Source of the DNA: Rhexocercosporidium sp. MPI-PUGE-AT-0058
Taxonomy: Eukaryota; Ascomycota; Leotiomycetes; Helotiales
DNA length: 64,000 bases
Direction: 5' to 3'
Assembly: GCA_020746875.1 (NCBI GenBank)
Contig: JAGTJL010000010.1
Location: forward strand, 806,001 to 870,000
Positions 45,601 to 58,700 of the stretch are shown here, piece after piece (within the stretch, counting starts at the first letter, position 1; each line of letters opens with the position of its first letter). Under the pieces are notes generated by a model. It worked only from the letters and a program-made list of their open reading frames with translations, did not search any database and was not told where the DNA came from. A program made the position numbers and the translations under genes.

Positions 45601-48426
45601 CTCCCTCAGCCCGGTTCAGGGAGATTCTGTTCGATCAGGCCAGAGTTTCGGAGGGCAGTTGGAACCTGGCAGTGGATATGGATGTGTACTTCATCCTCAG
45701 CGGGGCAGGAGGACGAGGAGGCTCCTTGGTGATTGGGCTGAGATGAAAGTTTCGCAAAAGGCAAATGTAAATGTGCTTTGGACTATTATTGGGAGCGGAG
45801 AGAGGGCGAGATGGGGATGGGATGGGAATTAGACTCACGGGATGTTACGCACCTCGGACTGAACTTACTTTTTTCCATGTCGTGTTATGTCACGACGATG
45901 GATACGGATGCGGTATCGATGCACTTGCGTTCCAGTGCAGCGGCGGTGGGTGTCATTTCATCCAGTCCTGGAAGGAGGCGCAAGGACAGCCCTGCGAATA
46001 ATGGCGTTCACAATGCATCCCAGCAGCTGGGGTTCGGTTTATATTTTCGGTTTTTACAAAGTATGGGGTGGGTACTTTACTTTACTGGCATGGCTGGCTG
46101 GCTGGAGCTGGGGGAGCACAAACTACTCTAAACGGCCGGCCCTGTCGCTGTCCTGCAGCGGGCCGAGCAGCGAAATCGCGCATCCTTTTGGGCCTTGGCC
46201 CCGGAGGCTTGGCTAAAGGCGTGCTTCTGTGGTGAAGAGGCCCTGAGGAGAGGATAAAGCCTGTGAAGATGAGATCGGAGATCGCTTGCATCCACCTTCC
46301 AAGAAGAGAGAGTGGGGAGGAGCGAGGAGGCGAGGGGAGTTCCAAGCATTGGGATTGATGACTTTGACTGGATGAGAGAGCGACAGCGACTCAGCGTGAA
46401 AACAAAGCAAGCACATACAGTACATCCACTTCACTGCTGATGACGTCGTAATTAATTGTCGAGTGTTTTCCGACTCATCCATCCTCGAGACCTTGACGTG
46501 ACTCACGAGAGTTCACCAAAAGTCAAATAAGTAAGCCGATGCCGTCCCGTACACTTGACAGGATAGGATGGGTGGGGATGGTAAGTATCGGCTTGTTGTG
46601 TGCCGCTGTCAAATCTGTCTGCTCCTGCTTACTTACTGATGAGAACAGAAGATAAGATGAGACGAGGAATTTCGCGATTTGGCACGATGCGATACGATAT
46701 GACGAGAGGGAGGAGAGCATGCGAGGTTACAAAGACGGTGAGTGAGTGAGTGAAAGTAAAGCTAGATTCTCTCGCTAACGGCGGGGTTGCGTTGGAAATA
46801 GAGATGGATATGCAGATGGAGATGAAGATGTATGTATGCCATCGTTTTGGGAAGTGAGGGGAGGGGCTTCACCGCTTGATCACTTGTGAACCTCCTCCTT
46901 CTTCCCTTCACGCAACACACTCTCTCTAACCGACAATCAGAAATGATGACAAGCTTGCTTATACCTGCAAGATCACCATTATCCATTAATTCTGGATCTG
47001 ATCTGGATCTAGATCTCTATGTCTTTCCAGATTTTGACACTGTACGTACAGCGTTATGCGAATCTCCCGCCTGTAGTGAAGCTCCGACGCAATCACAAGG
47101 AAGAAACTCCGCATACATACTCCACATTACAGGTACTCGCACATGCCTCGAATACGATAGACGAGATTCGATTTCGGGTTCCAAATCGCGGGAGTTCCCT
47201 TCTTTGAGGGTCCGCAATGTGCTGTATGTAATGTAACCCCGCCGTCACATCGGCATCGATATCTCGTTACACCACCACTCTCAGAGGTCGTTTATCGTGC
47301 GGCGGGCTTTACCTTGTCGAATCGAATACGTGCCTTGGCCAGCTGCAGGACCAGCATTAAACTCTCCGTGTGGGGCACTGATGCTCAGATAGATAGATGT
47401 ATTGACAGGTCGTACTCACCAATAGTGTCCTGCACTGCAACTCAACGGAATAGATCTGGGGACTAAGTATACAGAGCTGGCTAATTCCGAATACAACCCA
47501 ATCCGCGGAGACGAAAGACAACACAACCTACCTACGGACAGAGCCACGATATCGATCGGCCTGCTTACCCGATCGATACTTTGAAACACACGAAGAGTGC
47601 TAGTTGAGAGGGAATTGCTCACGCAAGATCATAGTGCTTACTGCAAATTCCTTGACTTCCTCTCTTCGTTCACACATTCGGTTAATAGATCTGGATTCTG
47701 CGAACGACCTCGCTAAAGTTACAGAAGCAGCAGGGAGTGGAGACGGAGCGGAGACGACCCCTCGTCAGCACAGCACCAACTTTGGTATGGGTTTGGTAGG
47801 GGTTTGGTAGAGGTTTTTGAGTCATTACCAAAAACAGTCAGATCTGGAGCCGTTATGCATCTCTCGCACTCTTCAATCTTTATGCGTCACTGCATCACCA
47901 GATGCAGATACATTAGTACATCAGTTGCAGCAGCAAGTGATGTTAAGAAAGGTATCGACAAGAAAGTAAGTAAGTACTCAGGAAGTTCAAGACCGGCTCA
48001 ACATACATGAAGTCGCTTATCTTGCCCTACTTTGCTGAAGAGTATGACCTAGAGTTATCTGCCGAGTAAAACGAGCATAACTAATCTGCATACTGGGTTA
48101 AGAGAATGGGGATGGATGTGAACGTCAACGTGGCAGAGACTTGCATGCGAGTTGGGTACATGCATACATGCATATATCGACCCCACATTCCACATCTCCA
48201 TACGGATACGCCCGCCCGCCCACTGCTACATTATGTCCGTTCCTTGTTTTGTCATACTTGTTGTCGATGGCTAGAGTACTAGCCAGACCAGTTACCGGAC
48301 GAGTTCCTCTTCTTACATCCGATCCATCTTTACAAAATGAGACTAGGGAAACGAGCTGGTTGATATGACAGGTCCGCCACAATTCAACGTACATACATAT
48401 AGGCCGACCACATACTTTCACATACA

Positions 48427-48441
48427 TATATATATATACAC
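48427..48441. repeat. (AT)n dinucleotide repeat
   Basis: A short AT run within CATATATATATATACACG. Confidence 0.8.
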
Positions 48442-51400
48442 GCGGCCCGCATTGCATGTTCTGCACTGCAGCGCTCGGTATGAAATTCGATCAGATGATA
48501 AGCACTCCATTCGCCGCCTCTCCAGTGCTTGCAGGTGCTGCACGCCGTCGGATACTGCGGGCTAGAATACTACTTGACTCCACTCTACCCAATTTTTCCG
48601 GTGCACTCTTTACAGTGTCATGAGTTTCGTACCGACTCGGCATCGGTACATCCCGATCAAACGGAAGAGAATATGAGGAGAAGGGAACAAGGGGGGGAAG
48701 GTGGTAATGCAACAGCATGGCAAGGCATGGCCCGTCGCGCAAAAAGTAATATGTGTCTAATCTTAAGACGATGGGTCGATGCAAACGGTCGGTCAGATTC
48801 CTTTCGGCTGCTGTATTCGTTCATGCTTTCGTGTTGTCATGTTATCGCGAGTTTATTTTGCCTATTCTCTCTGTTTCTTTCTTGGCGGGATGTGATGCAT
48901 CGTTTTTTACTCCCCGATCTTTGCGAGTTGGGGTGCGAATGCGAAGTGCCGGCTGGCGGTTATCGCGGTCTGCGTGCGTTGCATTCCCTTTTCGAGAACT
49001 GTCTTCCTGAAGCGGGTGTGCTGACGGACTTTACTGCACTTTGCATTGCTCTCGTTTTCTTCAGCAGTACGAGCACAGGTGCAGCTGCGGTTGTGGATAT
49101 ATACCCAATATCGAGAGTCGAAATTAGCGAATGTCTATAGAGCTGGCAAATTTCATTTTGCGGGAGCAATTTTTGGGTTATGGTTTACTTGCCTTTTGCG
49201 TTGATTTGTCTTAGGTAGAGAGGCGGTGTCTAAAGCAGGGAGGAGTGAAGGAAGGGCCGTATCTGGTACGTTGCCTACTAAGACGTTGGGATTCTGGATT
49301 ATTTGGACGATTCCTGACGTGGGGCAGTGCGTTGGGATATTGATCAGATTCAAAATATCTATTCTGTTTCAAGTGAAGCTTACTCAGTGATGTTCTATTT
49401 GAATAGGCCAAGTCTGCATTACTTCCTTCATTTAGCCCTTCTATTTCCGTTTTGTCAAGAACTCTCATTTGAAGGTTGAGGGATTCACTCGTGCCTTCAC
49501 ACGACGGACACGAATGGTTGAGATTATAATTTTATATCAAGGTCTCTCTTTTTAACAAGCATGAAGTCAGCCAAATCCTTCCCGAACTGTGTCGGCTCGG
49601 CTGGACCATCGTTACCGTACAGTACTCTCGCGGTAAATTCCCTGTTGCGGTTCCTGTCAGACTGGCATGTCTGACTTGACACCTGCGTTTGCGTCTTATT
49701 CCTGTCACTCTTGCATTGCAGAGCATGGCATCGCATATGTCAGTGTCAGGGGGACTGATTGGGTTGGATATGCCTCCCGTTTGCATTGCATGCTTCGTTG
49801 CCGAGCATTGCGTGCGGCGATGTTGGTTTGATTCACACGTCTAGACTGCTGTGATAGATGCTGAATTCTGTCAGATATACTAGTTGCTCGTTGGCGTTGT
49901 GAGTGAATGGACATATGGATTTGGGTGCATCTGTTGGTCTTCTTGCTTGGCATGTGAGAGGTGGCGCCTGTTTGTGGACGGAAAATACTCCCTTGCGGAC
50001 TGGGGTGCATGAACTCGGCATAGCTAGAAGGATAAAGTAGTGGAATTCGGCAGTAGTTCGTCGTTCGTTTGTCTCACTTTTTGTTGATGAGTAGGATGGC
50101 GGATGAGTGGGTACTGGATTGTCTGGTTACGAGCGGCAAACGTAGGAGCTGGAAAGGTCGGACGGAGTGTGAGAGTCTTTGGCTACTGGTCAAGAGGATG
50201 GGGGGGAGGGATTAACCTTGTAGTATCTACTAGGAGGCAGTTCGAAGTCTGATCGATTTTGAGGGGAGTTGGTGGCCTGATAGGTAGGTGATATGCCTTC
50301 TTTCGGACGAAGTGTGAGCGCGAGACGGTCCAGATGAGTAGAGCTGTGGAAGGATGTCTAGCGCGACTCAGAGGGCCTTTGAAATTACTCAGCGACAATC
50401 ATTCTAGTACACAAAGCTCCGGGGTTATGAATCATGAAAAAATCAAATTAATCGAGGTTTGCGTGTGTTAAAGTAAAGGCATGGCACTCACCAGCTTCTT
50501 CTTCGACTTACGTACTTATTATCACTGTCTCACTTCCTCGCGTATCCCCGCTAGTACCAACAATACACAGAATCTTTTCACACTTTTGATAAGCTCCAAC
50601 TCCAGCACTCGCTCTAGCTCCGCGGTAGTCTAGTGGTTACTTACAGTAGTTCGCTGCACGTACGCACTTACCATACCACTCCACATCCCTCAACGCAGTA
50701 TACAAAACCCACAAATTTCCATCTCGAACCCGGACGATAGTGGGAACGCCACCGGCCCCCCCCCTACCCCGCACACTTCAGCTCAGACAACACAAGATCA
50801 AAGCGTTGTAGTAGATGAGGGGGAACTGAGCTGGATCTAGCCGAGCTAGCGAATCGGAATCCAGCCTTTCCAACTATCTATCCAACACTCGCCAAGCCCC
50901 AGCTAGCTACAGCCGCTGCGATCGATCAGCTCTGCATGTCTTCCCGCTGTCTTTGATCTTAGCGCTTTGATGGTAGCGTAGTGTGTTCGTTTTTTGGGGA
51001 TCCGGTTTACGGAACGCTCGGCATTAGGACTTCAGAGATGAGGCGCGACGTTGGGTTCTGGCGGCTTTGAGGGGGGAGGCAAGGGATCCATCAGGTGGCA
51101 GGGTACTAGGCTCGGACTTGGTGTTCTAAGTGAGAAAATGAGAAATGAGAGGAAGGGGGATTAGATTAGAAATGGTAGGAAGAGCTAAGCTAGTCAGATG
51201 TGAATACGAAAATATAAGACATTGTAGCGGGGGCGAGTACTGAGAAGAAAAGTCGGAGGTTCAGGGATCTTGCAAGAAGATGGATAGGTTCAGATCGACC
51301 GAGGAAGGGGATTTGGATGCTGTGGGGGCACAAGACTCAGCACATCAAGCTAGGTCTGCAAGGGACGTCTTGTCACTGCTACTCGGATGAGAAATAAATT

Positions 51401-51667
51401 ATATGGGGAAAGCTATCAAGGAGACATAGATCTATATCGCCGACCTCTGGATGATTGCGAGTTATGCTGCCTTCTTTTAATAGATGATGAAGAGGTTAGG
51501 ATGGTTTGAGGGAAGTATTTGAAGGATATTGTCGAATATATGACGATGCTTGAGAAGGTTTGATTGACAGTGGAGGAGGAGATAAAGTCGATCTACCCTT
51601 TTGTCGTTGAGGACGGGGTTGAGGGAACGAGCGTGGCAGCGACGATCCCATTGAGGAAGTAAATGCA

Positions 51668-51990
51668 CTTCGCCTTCGACAACGCAGTGAGGAGGATGGA
51701 GATATTCCGAATGATTGTATCGAAGGGGAGGGGCTCATTCGTCCTCGACGGCGTGGTCATGGAGATGATGGAGAGGTATCGAATGATTGTGTCAAAGGGA
51801 AATTGCTTCTTCGCCTTCGACGGCGTGGTGAGGAAGAGAAATAGTCGGCTTCAGACCCGAACTCAGATGATCTTCCTCTGTCTGGACTTGGGCTTAGCTG
51901 TGTTCGGACGGGTCGCGGTGATGAGGAGAAAGCGTCAGCATCAGATCCAAAGTCAGATGATCTTCATTTGACTGGACATGAGTTCAGCCG
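51668..51990 (+). repeat. Degenerate tandem repeats with periods of 69/72 and 90 bp
   Basis: Three copies of a unit containing TTCGCCTTCGACGGCGTGGT (51669, 51738, 51810) are interleaved with CGAATGATTGT (51708, 51780), giving spacings of 69 and 72 bp. Immediately after, TCAGATGATCTTC and the following 25 bp recur 90 bp apart (51863 and 51953). All spacings are multiples of three and the copies stay open on the plus strand from 51663 to 51971. It resembles a remnant of a coding minisatellite, but no gene around it is recognisable. Confidence 0.6.
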
Positions 51991-54409
51991 CCTTTGGAAT
52001 GTCGCACAATGTGGAGGTCGGGATGATGTTGTGATAAGTTGTGAATGCGGATGTTGACGTTCCCAAGAAGGGCCTAGGGTGAGTTTAGAGGAGGACGGTA
52101 TGTAGCGTTTCCATCAGGGTACCTCGTTTTCTGGTTTGCTCGGATATTCAGCCTGGCACAGGAGTGGAGTGGCTAGGTGAAGGAGTTGGAGTCTGCAGTG
52201 AGTGTGCCTGAGTAGGAACCGGCGGTGGTGAATGAACGACAGAGCTACTTCGATGTCTGACGATTTTGTCAGTGGGGACTACCACAGGACGCGAACTCCG
52301 TGTTGAGGTTTGAGGATGGCATGTGGATGTTCCCTCTGACCTTCTACTTCTATCTCCTGTTTCGTGCCGAGCTTTGGGATAAAGGTATTCTTGGCTCTGG
52401 ACCCGGGGTTCTGATTGAGGACATAGGAGCGTTCAGAGGAGTAGCTGGGCCTACTTCTTGTTTGGAGTCTGAAATGAGAAGGCTACACGTAGACTTTGAC
52501 GCAAGGATGGGCATGTCATATCTGCCTATGGTCAGCGCATATAAACAGAGCACTTGGTTCTGGAAGTCTAAGGGTGGACTGGAGATTTGGAAAGAATTTC
52601 TGAATATAGGAGAGAGTAAAATGGAGCATGTGTTAACACATAAAGTCGTGAACAAGACTAGTGGTATTTCTTGAGACCATAATTGAACCACGAAATTGAA
52701 TGTCGTGGTTTAATTCAAGAACATGACAAATCAGGCAACAATAAATCGCAGCTGGCTTGACCACCTTTTGAGCCTTGGATATCTCAAAAGTGGAGGTGAA
52801 TGAGTGAATGTGAGGAAGAAGAAATCGGAAGAAACAAGTTCTGGGCGACTTTGGATGGTTCTAGGAAAATTTCAGTACTTTGAAATAGCCTTCAGGAGAG
52901 ATGTGGTTCTGGGGGATATTGGTCAACGACTCGTTTGAAATGTAAACAGACTTTCGTGCTTTGCCTTCCAAATAAAAATGGTAGTAGAAAGCCACGGACC
53001 GCTTGTGTAGAATGGTATTATCTCATTTCAGTGAGTCAGAGAGTGTGCTATATCGTTCGCAATGGCCTTTTCTATGATTTCTAGGACTAAGGTCAGGGTG
53101 TAGACAAGTCACAACCCAAGCCTCGCTTAATAGGAAGTCAACAAACGAATCGCACCAACACCACAAATGCATAGCTTGTAAGTTAAAATGTTAGAATTGA
53201 ATACTAGGAGATTCTTATCGTAAGAATTAGCAGTGGCACTTGGATGTTGAAAATCAATTTCAATTCAGTGACGTTTGACATTGACATTGGCCACATGAGA
53301 ATGTGTTTTTGCCAAAAGTGACATTTAGGTTTAGATGTGTAGATATCCGCACTTGTATTTTTCCGCGACCTATGGAATCTTTATGAGGCATCTTGCATAG
53401 AATCGGGGTGCAGCGCTTGCTACCACCCCTAAATCGCAAATGGTTCCGCGACAAGCAGGGCCTGGTACGGGAAAATCAAAAGAGCCGATATTGAGTGCTG
53501 TCCCATGAGACTCCATGCCTGCTCGCGATTGCTTATTTTGAGTTCGAGTGTTCTTTTGCGTTTCGGTATACGTTCGAGAGCTAGTCCGCCGTCGGGTAGT
53601 TCGACGCAATCGTGGAAATGTTTGAAGAGGCAGAAGGGATTGTATGGCGAGAGGTCGAGCTCGAATTCGTGGTAGTTGATGGGTGGGAAATCTGCATTTG
53701 GAGGCCTTGGGGTGTATTTATAGAGAATATCGACTAGTAGGTCGTATTTCTGTTCGAAATGACTCGGTCGGTTGGCTCGTATTTTCTTGAACTATGGTGC
53801 ACATTTATTTTTAGCACATAACCTTTGCCATATGTCATTTCGGACAACTTACCTTGACAAAGTCACAATGACGAAGCTGAAGGACAGAAAGCCAGTATCA
53901 TCAAAAGCCCCTTCCCTGTCGATATTGATGCCGGAGATCATGGAAGAAAATGCTGTCCTCCTTATGCCTTGAGATATCAATCTGGGCGAGCTCCAGAGTT
54001 CGACAGCTACCTTTGACTCCAAACCAAACATAGAGCTTGCTAACCGCCCCAGTATTCATATTCACTTGGATAATTTAGGCACCCGAGATTGGTGGCCCTG
54101 CTGCTAATGGAGATGAAGCTTGTCCGGTTGACTTCAAAGGTTGAGGTTGTATTCCAGAAGCGGGATCATTTTGTATTTATACTGAAAGAAAGTTGATTCG
54201 AGCTTTGAGATGATCCGCTAGGTGCAAATCCAGTAGCTCGACTAATCTGTGCATATAGTGATGATTACTTCTTTGCTTCTGGCGCAGAGATGAGGTGATT
54301 GAGTAATTGGGTGGCTTACCCCGAACTAGTGCGTGCAGCTTCTCGGCACTGAATCTAGGAGTTCAACCCACAGATGTGTGTTACGATTCTATCATAATAT
54401 GATCATCAA

Positions 54410-55556
54410 TCAGTCCCTGGAAATAATCTTGGCACTTAGACATAGCCAATGTAAACTCATTTGATCTTCCTCCAAATTTTGCACTCGAGGTCGAAGTGGC
54501 CACCAATTCCAATGTTCTTCAGTAAAATCCTCCACCAGTGACTTGAACTTTTTCGAGGGCGATGAGCCTTCCTCGATATCCAGCCATATCAGTTCTTGCG
54601 GCAAAGACATCAAGACACGCACGAGTGGTCCCAGTGTCGGTGGGAGTAGGAAGATGCGGAGGTGGGTCGAAAGTCTCTGAAATGGACTACCATCTCCGCA
54701 AGTCAAAAGAAAGCTTTCAATTATATCCGCCAATTGAATACGTTCTAGGTCTTGACAAATGTGGAAGAACTCTTTCGATCGTATATAAACCGAGTTGGTA
54801 ATACATAAAATTTCTGCAGGTTCGGTGGTTTTAGCCAGATACGCAAGCAACCCAACTAGGACTGTGAGTTTATCCCAGTATCGAGCCATGGTACTTGAAT
54901 TCGATCGGAAATATCCGTTGTACAGTTAGTGCTGTTGATAGAACGGCATAATACTATACTTACGATGTGACGGCCATGTAGGTGCTGTCTTAAAGAGCCA
55001 TGTGGAATCGCTTCGGCGGGGCTCGACCCATATCGAAATTTGATACCGGATCCGAGGTCGATGCGACCTTGGGACTGCACCCGTTCTTTCCAGCGAAGGG
55101 CCGCTTCGACGGAAAGATACGAGGGTTCCATCTCCGGGTTCTTGTGTACAGAATCTCTCGATATCAAAGCCGTTGGGGACTGCCACAGCGAATGCCCTGG
55201 TGAAGACACTAGCGTGGGTCCGTTGGAATCACTACTTTCTTTAGGCAATTCATGGGACCGAAGTTGGAAAGAATGCTGTAAAGACATATGATCTATACCT
55301 GTATCTTCTTTTGATCGATATCTTAACAGAGAATTTGGTCCTTCAACTGTTTCCCAATATTTCCGAGAATGAAAAAAATCCATCTGGAGAAAAAATGACG
55401 GATGTCCATTGCTGTCGTGGACATCAGGCTGGGCAAAGCCTTGAGCCCGGCGGAGCTGAAAATAAGACACGAGGCGCACTGGAAGGCGCTTTTCGAATCT
55501 CGAGGGAACCTATGATCGATTAAGGTTTCCGCCAAGTGGGGCACTCGCTTCAACAA
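54410..55556 (-). pseudogene. Probable decayed gene of a fungal WWPL-motif family
   Basis: Two open blocks are seen. The upstream block (about 55479-54967) encodes IDLGSGIKFRYGSSP and ends LRQHLHGRHI at a perfect GTAAGT donor. The downstream block (54889-54410) encodes MARYWDKLTVLVGLLAYLAK, a helical region, and HWNWWPLRPRVQNLEEDQMS. The latter recalls a WWPL.PR...W.C.CG motif found in large uncharacterised fungal proteins. The intron after RHI has an ideal CACTAAC branch site and a TTCAAG acceptor, but splicing there gives a TAA within eight codons and misses the second block's frame by one. Also, where relatives have C.CG, this copy has CLSAK and then a stop. A frameshifted, truncated pseudogene is the simplest reading; two separate small genes cannot be excluded. 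Confidence 0.45.
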
Positions 55557-55752
55557 CTACACGCATACAATGGCTGGCAATTATATAGTTGTTTAACTTC
55601 TATAGGTATCTATCGTTACAAAGTCATCGCTATGACATGTGCTGTACTATGTATTCGTTTCGAAATCACCACCAACGCCCCGTCTCTCTAAATCGTCCAG
55701 TTTCATAAACCATCAAACAAAAATCATCAATGACAAAGGAAACATGACTCGC

Positions 55753-58700
55753 TTATCGGATGACTCCTCGCTCAACATCTCTCTCGCCCTCAATCAGAAT
55801 CTCAGGCACATCCTCGGTGAGGATCACAGGAGGAGATGAAACCACCTTGGTCTCCTGAACAGTCTGCTCGTCTTCCATAGCGGTCTTCTTGTTCTTCTTG
55901 ATGCTAGGCATCTTAGCCCAGACACGAGAGAAGAATCTCTTAATAGCGCGGTAGACAGTGCGGAATGGTCCTCCGACATGGTGCGCGATCTTGATGAACC
56001 ATGGGTCAGGGAAGCATCTGATGAGTACACCCATAGGCAGAGATAGCGAAGCGAGAACCACGCAAATAGCCCACTGAACACCGTCGATTCTGGTGATAGA
56101 GAAAGCCTGGCCACCGACGAAGATGATGGCGATTTGCGCACCGACCATGACGCAGTTGATGCCGATGAAGAAGAAATTGCGGTGGATGCCGACGAAGATG
56201 TTGAACTTGTTGTCCAGGCGACGGTTGTTGAACTCGTTGAAGATCTGCATCCAGACAAAGGTGTTGAAGACCATGGTGTTCAGCTCGAGCTGCTTATCGG
56301 GGTTGGAAGTGTCGTAGCCGAGGATTTGCTCACCAGCGAAGTACAGGACGAATGTGACGGCTAGTTGGAAGATGGCTTGGCCGATGATCATTTTCCACAT
56401 GTTCATGGTGATGAGTGGTGCTTTCTTGCCGGCTGGCTTACGATTCAGGATCTCAGGGGTAGGAGGATCGGTCGCGAGGGCGAGCGCGGCGAAGGTATCC
56501 ATTATGAGGTTGACCCAGAGAAGTTGCACGGCTGTAAGCACGGATTCCATGTCGGGGTTCGAGACTGCGGACACGAAGGTCAGGAGCACGGCAGTGATGT
56601 TGACAGTAAGCTGGAACTGCAAGAACTTCGCCACAGCGTCGTTAACTGCGCGTCCCCACATGAGCGCCTTGACAATCGAGGCGAAGTTATCATCCATGAG
56701 GATAATGGCCGAGGCCTCTTTAGCGACTTCAGTTCCGGCAATACCCATAGAGAAACCAACGTCTGCGGCTTTGAGGGCAGGTCCGTCGTTAGTACCGTCT
56801 CCAGTCACAGCGACAGTTTCGTCCATAGACCGGAGCTTCTGCACCAGAATTTGCTTGTCCTGTGGAGACGAGCGGGCAAGAACTGCGAGACGGGGAAGGA
56901 TGTCGGTCATGGCCTCATCTGAAAGCTTGCGGAACTCAGGACCTTCCATAACAATGTCGTTGGCCTCATCAGTTGCGCTGACGATACCACATTCCCGGGC
57001 AATGGCACGAGCTGTGATGATGTTGTCACCAGTAACCATGCGAACCTTGACACCTGCGAACTGACACTTTGCCACGGCCTCGGGAACACCTGGTCGGACT
57101 GGATCCTGAATACCGACGACACCGCTGAATACCATGTTGTTGAAGACCTGGTCGAACTCGGCTGCAGATGGATCGGCGGATGTCTGGGCGCCGGCTGGAG
57201 GCCAAGAAGGGAAATCCCGATAGGTAAGACCGATTGTGCGAAGAGATTTTTGGGCATATGTCTGGATAGTATCGGTAAGGCGTTGCTTTGGTGCTCCAGT
57301 GATATCAGAGATCTGGCCATTGGTGACATCTGCGACGGAAGAGCAGGCTTCTAAGACAATTTCAGAAGCACCCTTGACGAAGAGACGATATTCCTTTCCG
57401 TGTCTGATGACTACACCCATGCACTTCTTGTTGGAATCGAATGGGAACAGCTGGACGACCTCAGCGTTGGCTCGCTCGTTGGTGAGAGTGTCCATGGCGA
57501 AGTGATCCTTAGCGAAGTTGAGAAGAGCCATTTCAGTCTTTGAGCCGATGAATGTGGGGACTCCATCCTCAACACCCTCAAAGGCAGTGGAGTTAATAGC
57601 GATGGACTTGACGATGAGATCTCTCATTTCCTTGGGAACCTTCTTGGAGAAAGCGGCAGCGTGGGAAGCTTCGAATAATTCGGGGCCGAATGTACCTGCG
57701 ACGACTGACATTTTATTCGTAGTCAGGGTACCAGTCTTGTCCGAGCATACTGTTGTGGCATTTCCCATGACCTCACAAGCCTTAAGGATACGAACGAGGT
57801 TGTTCTCCTTGAGCAAGCGAGTAGTAGCGAAAGCGAGAGCAAGTGTGACCGCGAGGGGCAGACCTTCTGGAACGGCGACGACAATAACAGTGATGGCAAC
57901 AATTAGAATATCAGTGAAGGAAGATGCCTTCTCGGCTCCAGTTCGGTTGTCACCTGAGAGACTGGCGCAGAATCGGAACAAGAGAACGAAGAAGAGAAGA
58001 CCGGCGGCACTGGATCTGTTAGCTGACGATCTTGATGAGAGACTATGATCACTTACGCTGATCCAAGTTTGGCAATGGCTCCAGCCATCTTACCGAGTTT
58101 GACTTGAAGAGGAGTTTCCTCAGGCTCGGTTCGCATGGACATCATGATCTTACCAAAGCTGGAGTTGACACCAACTGATGTGACGACGTAGGTACCAACA
58201 CCTTCCAAGACCTTTGCACCGGAGATGATGAATGGGTCGAGATCCTTGTGGTTGGTGTGTCCTTCTTCCAATAGTCGTGATACTTGGGCGCCACCAGTTT
58301 TCTTTAGGGAGTCTGATTCGCCGGTCGCCGATGATTCGTCACACTTGACGTTGTGGCCAGTGATGAAAATACCGTCTGCAGGAATCATGTCTCCAGGCTC
58401 AAGGTGGAGTACATCTCCAACCAAGATATCGTGAACATTGATGACAAAAGACTTTCCAGAGCGAATAACTTTGACCTCACGATCATCTTTCTGTAATACT
58501 TGTCAGCGAAGTGCTCAGGACCACCAGCTTAGAGATGCGTACCTTCGCGTTCAACTTGACAAAAGCTCTTTCCTTCTGCCAGTCGTTCAAACTTCCAACA
58601 ATAACTACAATAACAATGGCGACAACAATTGCAACACCTTCGACCCAGTCGACTTTGGTTGTAGGTTTCTCAGCTTGTTTGGCTGCCTCTTCAGGATCCG

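Larger units (their letters stand above)
36727..54409. other. Gene-poor, microsatellite-rich region of about 17.7 kb
   Basis: Across this stretch no open frame shows a recognisable domain, a consistent splice pattern or family motifs on either strand. The longest frames (for example 42481-43170 +, 48529-49140 +, 52300-52674 +) are built from simple repeats or nondescript sequence. Composition is marked by G-rich and pyrimidine/purine-biased microsatellites, especially 38.6-42.7 kb, while 44-54 kb is more ordinary. It may hold long non-coding transcripts or the extended 5' region of the zinc-cluster gene; neither can be shown from sequence. Confidence 0.6.

Noticed and set aside
48529..49140. 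203-codon plus-strand open frame with a hydrophobic middle
   Set aside because: Long for chance but without motif, family resemblance or intron context. Not called without transcript evidence.
50617..50640. tRNA-like 5' half (GCTCCGCGGTAGTCTAGTGGTTAC)
   Set aside because: It resembles the acceptor/D-arm and A box of tRNA genes, but no T arm (GGTTCGANNCC) or closing acceptor strand follows within tRNA distance, even allowing an intron. A lone fragment does not support a tRNA gene.
36727..54409. RIP-mutated transposon as an explanation of the gene desert
   Set aside because: The region is not strongly AT-biased and shows no terminal repeats, transposase or reverse-transcriptase remnants; microsatellite richness is the main feature.
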